A DNA stretch of 64,000 bases from Bacillus sp. BP-3. Its GTDB lineage: Bacteria; Bacillota; Bacilli; Bacillales; Bacillaceae_G. The position numbers and the translations under genes are program-made. The stretch is from positions 1 to 64,000 of the forward strand of contig NZ_JAQOTJ010000002.1 of NCBI RefSeq assembly GCF_028401955.1. Reading direction: 5' to 3'. Shown here piece by piece: positions 60,609-64,000 of the stretch. The notes beneath the pieces were generated by a model that worked only from the letters and a program-made list of their open reading frames with translations, had not been told where the DNA came from and ran no database searches. Numbering within the stretch: position 1 is the first letter of the stretch; every line of letters starts with the position of its first letter.

Positions 60609-62308
60609 TAATGAGTAATCCACCTTTCTATACTTTCTAAATGCTCTTTCAATGCAATAGCAGCCTCCTTAATTTTTTTATCATTTTGTGAAGTGAGCAC
60701 AGTTTCGAATTGTTGTAACAAGATGGAAACTTTCTTACGTTCGTCACCGAGTAGCTCTTCATAGAGACGTTCGCCTTTTGCGAGCAATAAGCGATTTTCA
60801 GTCCGGTCGCGGGGATGGATTTTAATTTCTTTCAATTCTAGTAGTCTAGCTTCAATTTCTTTTTCTGTAAGATTTCCGGCATTTTGTTGGATAATTGCTC
60901 TTTTTTTCTCTCCAGTCGTTGTACTTATTACCTCGACTTCGAGAATGCCGTTAATGTCATATGTATAACGAATGTCAATCGCCTCTTGTCCAGCAGGAGC
61001 AGGAGGGACTTTAATTTTGAGTTCGCCAAGTTTTAAGTTATTTTTAACCAAGCGGTTTTCTCCTTGATAAACATCGACAAGTATGGATTGTTGTCGATCA
61101 TTGACAGTATAAAGTCGTTCCACTCGGCTTACAGGAATCGGTGTATTTCGTTCAATAATCGGGAAGAAGTATCCGAATTCTTTTTGTCCATTTCCTAACT
61201 CTTGAACAACACTAGTTCCTAAAGTATAAGGACAAACGTCCGTTAAGATAACTTCTTCTAGCGCTTTGTTGCGTTCTTTTAAAGCAACTTGAATCGCAGC
61301 GCCTAAAGCAACTGTTTCATCAGGATTAATATTTGCATAAGGCATACGTCCAAAAATTTTAGAAATGATGGATTTGATAAGCGGCATTCTGGTCGCTCCG
61401 CCAATTAGAATTACAGCATCTAAATCATTAGGATTTAATGATGCATCACGAAGTGCCCGTTCAATAGGATAGCGAAGCCGTAAAAGAAGCGGGGTTACTA
61501 TTTTTTCAAATTCATTTCTGTTAATAGGAGTTTCATATGTCTCATTATGAATCGTGACTCTCATACCTGCGTTATGTTCATTACATAGTGTGAGCTTACA
61601 ACGTTCTGCTTGCGTATAAATTAACGATTGAGTTTTCGAATCAAGTGAATTAAAGTCAAGTTGGTGTGACTCTAAGAAATAGGACATTAAGCTTTTTGTG
61701 AAGTCTTCGCCTCCAAGGTAATTATCGCCGGCGATGGATTTAACATCCATTACTCCTTCAAATAATTCCAAAATGGAAACATCGAATGTACCACCACCTA
61801 AATCAAATACAAGGAATTTTGTTTCTGTTGCCTCCTGGCATAGTCCGTAAGCGATCGCAGCAGCTGTTGGTTCGCTAATGAGTCGTTCAACTTTTAATCC
61901 GGCAATTTCCGCAGCACGTTTCGTGGCTTTGCGCTGAGCATCATTGAAATAAGCAGGTACGCTAATTACAGCACCGGTAACCGGTTCATTTAAATATGCT
62001 TCTGCATCTTGTTTTAAAGACTTAATGACAAAAGATGAAAGTTCTTCAGAAGAAAAAGTATACACACCTAATTCATATTTTTTCTCTGTTCCCATAAATC
62101 GTTTAAACGTTGATACTGTAAAATGCGGATGGGTAATCAGCCGTTCTTTTGCAATACGTCCGACTAAAATCTCACCGTTTTCTTCAACGCTGACGACCGA
62201 TGGCGTAAGATATTCGTTAAGTACATTAGGGATAAGAATTGCACCATCATCTGTCCAATAAGCTACCAAACTATTTGTTGTTCCCAAGTCAATTCCAATC
62301 GTTGCCAT
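60608..62308 (-). CDS. hscC: Hsp70 chaperone, HscC-like
   Basis: A 566-residue Hsp70. The ATPase domain starts '[16 protein letters not shown]' and has '[15 protein letters not shown]' and '[11 protein letters not shown]'; the substrate domain (about 385-500) has 'RNTPIPVSR' and 'VDVYQGEN'. It is shorter than DnaK (about 610) and ends without the acidic EEVD-like tail, matching HscC of E. coli (about 556), which pairs with a DjlC-type J-protein. ATG at 62308 has AAAGGTG 7 bases upstream. First gene of a three-gene operon; no GrpE gene is nearby. Substrates unknown. Confidence 0.9.
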   Translation of the reverse strand: MATIGIDLGTTNSLVAYWTDDGAILIPNVLNEYLTPSVVSVEENGEILVGRIAKERLITHPHFTVSTFKRFMGTEKKYELGVYTFSSEELSSFVIKSLKQDAEAYLNEPVTGAVISVPAYFNDAQRKATKRAAEIAGLKVERLISEPTAAAIAYGLCQEATETKFLVFDLGGGTFDVSILELFEGVMDVKSIAGDNYLGGEDFTKSLMSYFLESHQLDFNSLDSKTQSLIYTQAERCKLTLCNEHNAGMRVTIHNETYETPINRNEFEKIVTPLLLRLRYPIERALRDASLNPNDLDAVILIGGATRMPLIKSIISKIFGRMPYANINPDETVALGAAIQVALKERNKALEEVILTDVCPYTLGTSVVQELGNGQKEFGYFFPIIERNTPIPVSRVERLYTVNDRQQSILVDVYQGENRLVKNNLKLGELKIKVPPAPAGQEAIDIRYTYDINGILEVEVISTTTGEKKRAIIQQNAGNLTEKEIEARLLELKEIKIHPRDRTENRLLLAKGERLYEELLGDERKKVSILLQQFETVLTSQNDKKIKEAAIALKEHLESIERWITH

Positions 62309-62700
62309 GCCGATCACCTTTCTTTTTTTCTATATTTTTCTATATTTTACTATATCATTACAGTAGGGGGAAGTATCTAAAAAATAGAATAGAAAAGCTA
62401 TAATGGGATATTCAAAAAATGTAAAGCAGAGGGAGATTAGGAGTGTAATAGGGGGATAAATCTTTCAAGAACTATATATAGATTATTATGTAATTCCTCA
62501 ATCATACTATGAAAAAAAGGCAGAAAAGCATTTTTTCTTTATTCGACGAGATATGACAAATCAAAAAAAGTTTTATTTGTTATAATATTTTTGCATAATT
62601 AGATAAATGTGGAATTATGAAAGTTGAATAATAATTAAATCGCAAAGGTAATCTCTTTTGATAGAGAACAAAGTAGAACGTAAGGGTAGGGATAGACCAG
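62309..62700. other. Divergent promoter region
   Basis: No gene seen. It holds promoters for the HscC-like operon (minus) and the TPR protein (plus). The last 26 bases match the scar at 57917. Confidence 0.4.
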
Positions 62701-63654
62701 ATGATGGAAGATAATTTTAGAAGAATTCGAGATTTACTGAAGGTTGGCGATGCTGATCAGGCAAGGAAAGAAGCGGAAATGCTTATAAAGGAAGACCCAA
62801 AAGACTCTTCCGGATACTTTTGTTTAAGTCATGTTTATTTTTATGGATTTAACGATAAGAATAATGCAAGTAAGTATTTAGAAGAGGCGCTTAAACTGGA
62901 TCGTTTAAACGAGCAAGAACCTGCGGTAGTTTCAACAACGAAATTATCACCAAAAGAAATTGAACCACAATTAGCAAGTTTTTTGAGCGCTGAAGCTGTG
63001 TTTGAGAAACAGCTGACGGAAGAAGTAGATGCAGTTGCACAACCACAGTTATCACCGAAAGAACATAAAAAAATTCAATCGGATTCAAAAGCTGAATCTC
63101 CGTGGTATAAAAAATGGCAAATCTATATAGTCATTACGTTGTCTATTACTCTCGTTTATCGTGCTGGAAAATTATATAACGTTTATCATAAATCAAATGA
63201 AAATACGATGCCAAATATAAGCCGAGAAGAGAAGAAAGTTATTACTGAGTCTGCAGATAACATACTTAAAAAAGGACTACCGAAGAACTTCCATGTGACT
63301 ATGGCTGTACACACATTCCAATTATTTAAAATAAGTGACTTTAACGAGAATTCGCTTCGTATAAATGTATCCGATCAGTATGTACCAATTGTCATGGAAA
63401 AGGCTGGGCAACCAAGTGGAGAGAAATTAAAGAATTCACATCCTGATAAATTTTATGAAGAAGAGACAAGTATGTACTTGTCAGTGAAAAGTGATGATAG
63501 CACCTTTATATTAGAAATGGAAGAGGGGAAAATTAATCATATTTACGGAGAAAACTGGGATGATAGTGAGCAAGAAATGCAAAAATATCATGAATTACTG
63601 AATAAGTTGGAAACACAAGGTGTGGAAGCAAAAGTAAAAGAAAAAAAAGACTAA
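62701..63654 (+). CDS. TPR-containing single-pass membrane protein
   Basis: A 317-residue protein: an N-terminal TPR-like pair (about 5-70, 'RIRDLLKVGDADQARKEAEM' and 'YFCLSHVYFYGFNDKNNASKYLEEALKL'), a linker with a repeated 'LSPKE' motif (87-91 and about 119-123), one membrane helix (about 141-158) and an outer domain of about 150 residues with no recognised family. It is divergent from the HscC/J-protein operon. A truncated copy of its start lies at 57917-57973. It may be part of the same membrane chaperone system, which is inference. Confidence 0.7.
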   Translation: MMEDNFRRIRDLLKVGDADQARKEAEMLIKEDPKDSSGYFCLSHVYFYGFNDKNNASKYLEEALKLDRLNEQEPAVVSTTKLSPKEIEPQLASFLSAEAVFEKQLTEEVDAVAQPQLSPKEHKKIQSDSKAESPWYKKWQIYIVITLSITLVYRAGKLYNVYHKSNENTMPNISREEKKVITESADNILKKGLPKNFHVTMAVHTFQLFKISDFNENSLRINVSDQYVPIVMEKAGQPSGEKLKNSHPDKFYEEETSMYLSVKSDDSTFILEMEEGKINHIYGENWDDSEQEMQKYHELLNKLETQGVEAKVKEKKD

Positions 63655-63673
63655 AGTATAAGCAGGACAATAA

Positions 63674-63713
63674 AAGTAAGCTGGATGTTTTTTCGCATCT
63701 GGCTTATTTTTGT
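63674..63713 (+). terminator. Rho-independent terminator
   Basis: AAGTAAGCTGGATG / CATCTGGCTTATTT stem with T run. Confidence 0.7.
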
Positions 63714-64000
63714 TGTTTGCATCAGGCCGTTTCTGGTGCATCCCCAATTCGAAAAAAAGTGTTAAAATAAAGTGAAACTTTACCTACTAGTGGACTGTGA
63801 ATGAGTGAAAAAACAACAAAAACCATTTTGTTTAGGTGGGCAAGAGCATCTGCCCATGCATAGAAGCGGTCAGGGCCTTTTTGGTCACATGCGAAGTTAA
63901 AACAAAGAGAGAAAGCGACTAGGCTCTTTTTTTCTGCATAGCAGTAACTTAGATATTGAAAAATCAAAATACATTTAGGCAGTAAGTCCTCCGTTTCAAG
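63714..64000. other. Intergenic end region with repeats
   Basis: No gene seen. It holds the family A word AAAGTGAAACTTTACC (63770-63785) followed by a family B copy (63836-63951), running to the window end. Confidence 0.5.
63836..63951 (+). repeat. Dispersed repeat family B copy
   Basis: CATGCATAGAAGCGGTCAGG, GCCTTTTTGGTCACATGCG, AAGTTAAAACAAAGAGAG and TTCTGCATAGCAG. Confidence 0.7.

Noticed and set aside
1-64000. rRNA or tRNA genes
   Set aside because: No CCA-ending cloverleaf-like sequence or rRNA core word was noticed on either strand; a covariance scan was not possible.

Overview
The window looks like chromosome of a Bacillus cereus-group bacterium (cereus/thuringiensis/anthracis relatives). 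The evidence is an A+T-rich composition, Gram-positive AGGAGG-type ribosome binding sites, a PapR-like signalling peptide with a PlcR-type box, an AtxA/AcpA-type PRD regulator, a radical-SAM protein of the BA_1875 type, an IS231-like end, and two families of dispersed intergenic repeats. No rRNA, tRNA or CRISPR array was seen. Family names come from reading translated proteins and motifs by eye; no database search was run.

Layout. 0.3-5 kb: a PH-like protein, three tandem paralogous lipoproteins and a DUF975 membrane protein. 5-9.2 kb: a heterodimeric ABC exporter. 9.4-22 kb: an anaerobic/nitrosative-stress island. It holds a DUF438-hemerythrin-PAS protein, DUF1858, a radical SAM/SPASM protein, a secreted cupredoxin, the Fe-S repair protein ScdA, anaerobic ribonucleotide reductase NrdD, YwiC, a methyltransferase, a flavodiiron protein-rubredoxin reductase-rubredoxin operon and a Crp/Fnr regulator. 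Several promoters here carry a GTGA-N6-TCAC palindrome centred at about -41.5 from a fitting -10 box, so the regulator encoded at the end probably switches on the whole island and itself. NrdD also has tandem NrdR boxes. 22.2-24.7 kb: a phage-like DnaD-DnaB replication pair preceded by two direct-repeat arrays. 25-30 kb: an AmiS/UreI channel, the AtxA-like regulator, an SDR oxidoreductase behind a riboswitch-like leader, and a secreted beta/gamma-crystallin-type protein.

30-36 kb: a D,D-carboxypeptidase, a decayed Tn3 transposase fused to a TetR scrap, an ABC-F ribosome-protection protein with an attenuator leader, and a GH25 lysozyme. 36-40.9 kb: a MarR regulator with duplicated promoter-operators in front of a DUF3238-like gene pair and an azoreductase-MFS pair. 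This block is flanked by two copies of a PapR-like gene, one broken and one intact. 41-51 kb: an MccF-like peptidase, an AraC regulator divergent from a GH3 beta-glucosidase/esterase operon with a cre site, a DinB protein behind a LexA box, a CotA-like laccase and a two-gene unknown cassette joined to a beheaded TetR gene. 52-58 kb: small conserved genes (two DUF2639, MazG-like, YhzD-like), HrtAB-type ABC transporter, and decayed PadR, DinB and GNAT genes. 58.6-64 kb: an HscC (Hsp70)-J-protein-DUF1266 operon divergent from a TPR membrane protein.

The observations most worth follow-up are the orphan PapR-like peptide with its near-consensus PlcR box, the leader RNA at 28067-28203 whose closing stem excludes a Shine-Dalgarno-masking hairpin, the repeat array before the DnaD-DnaB module, and the HscC/J-protein/DUF1266 chaperone set.
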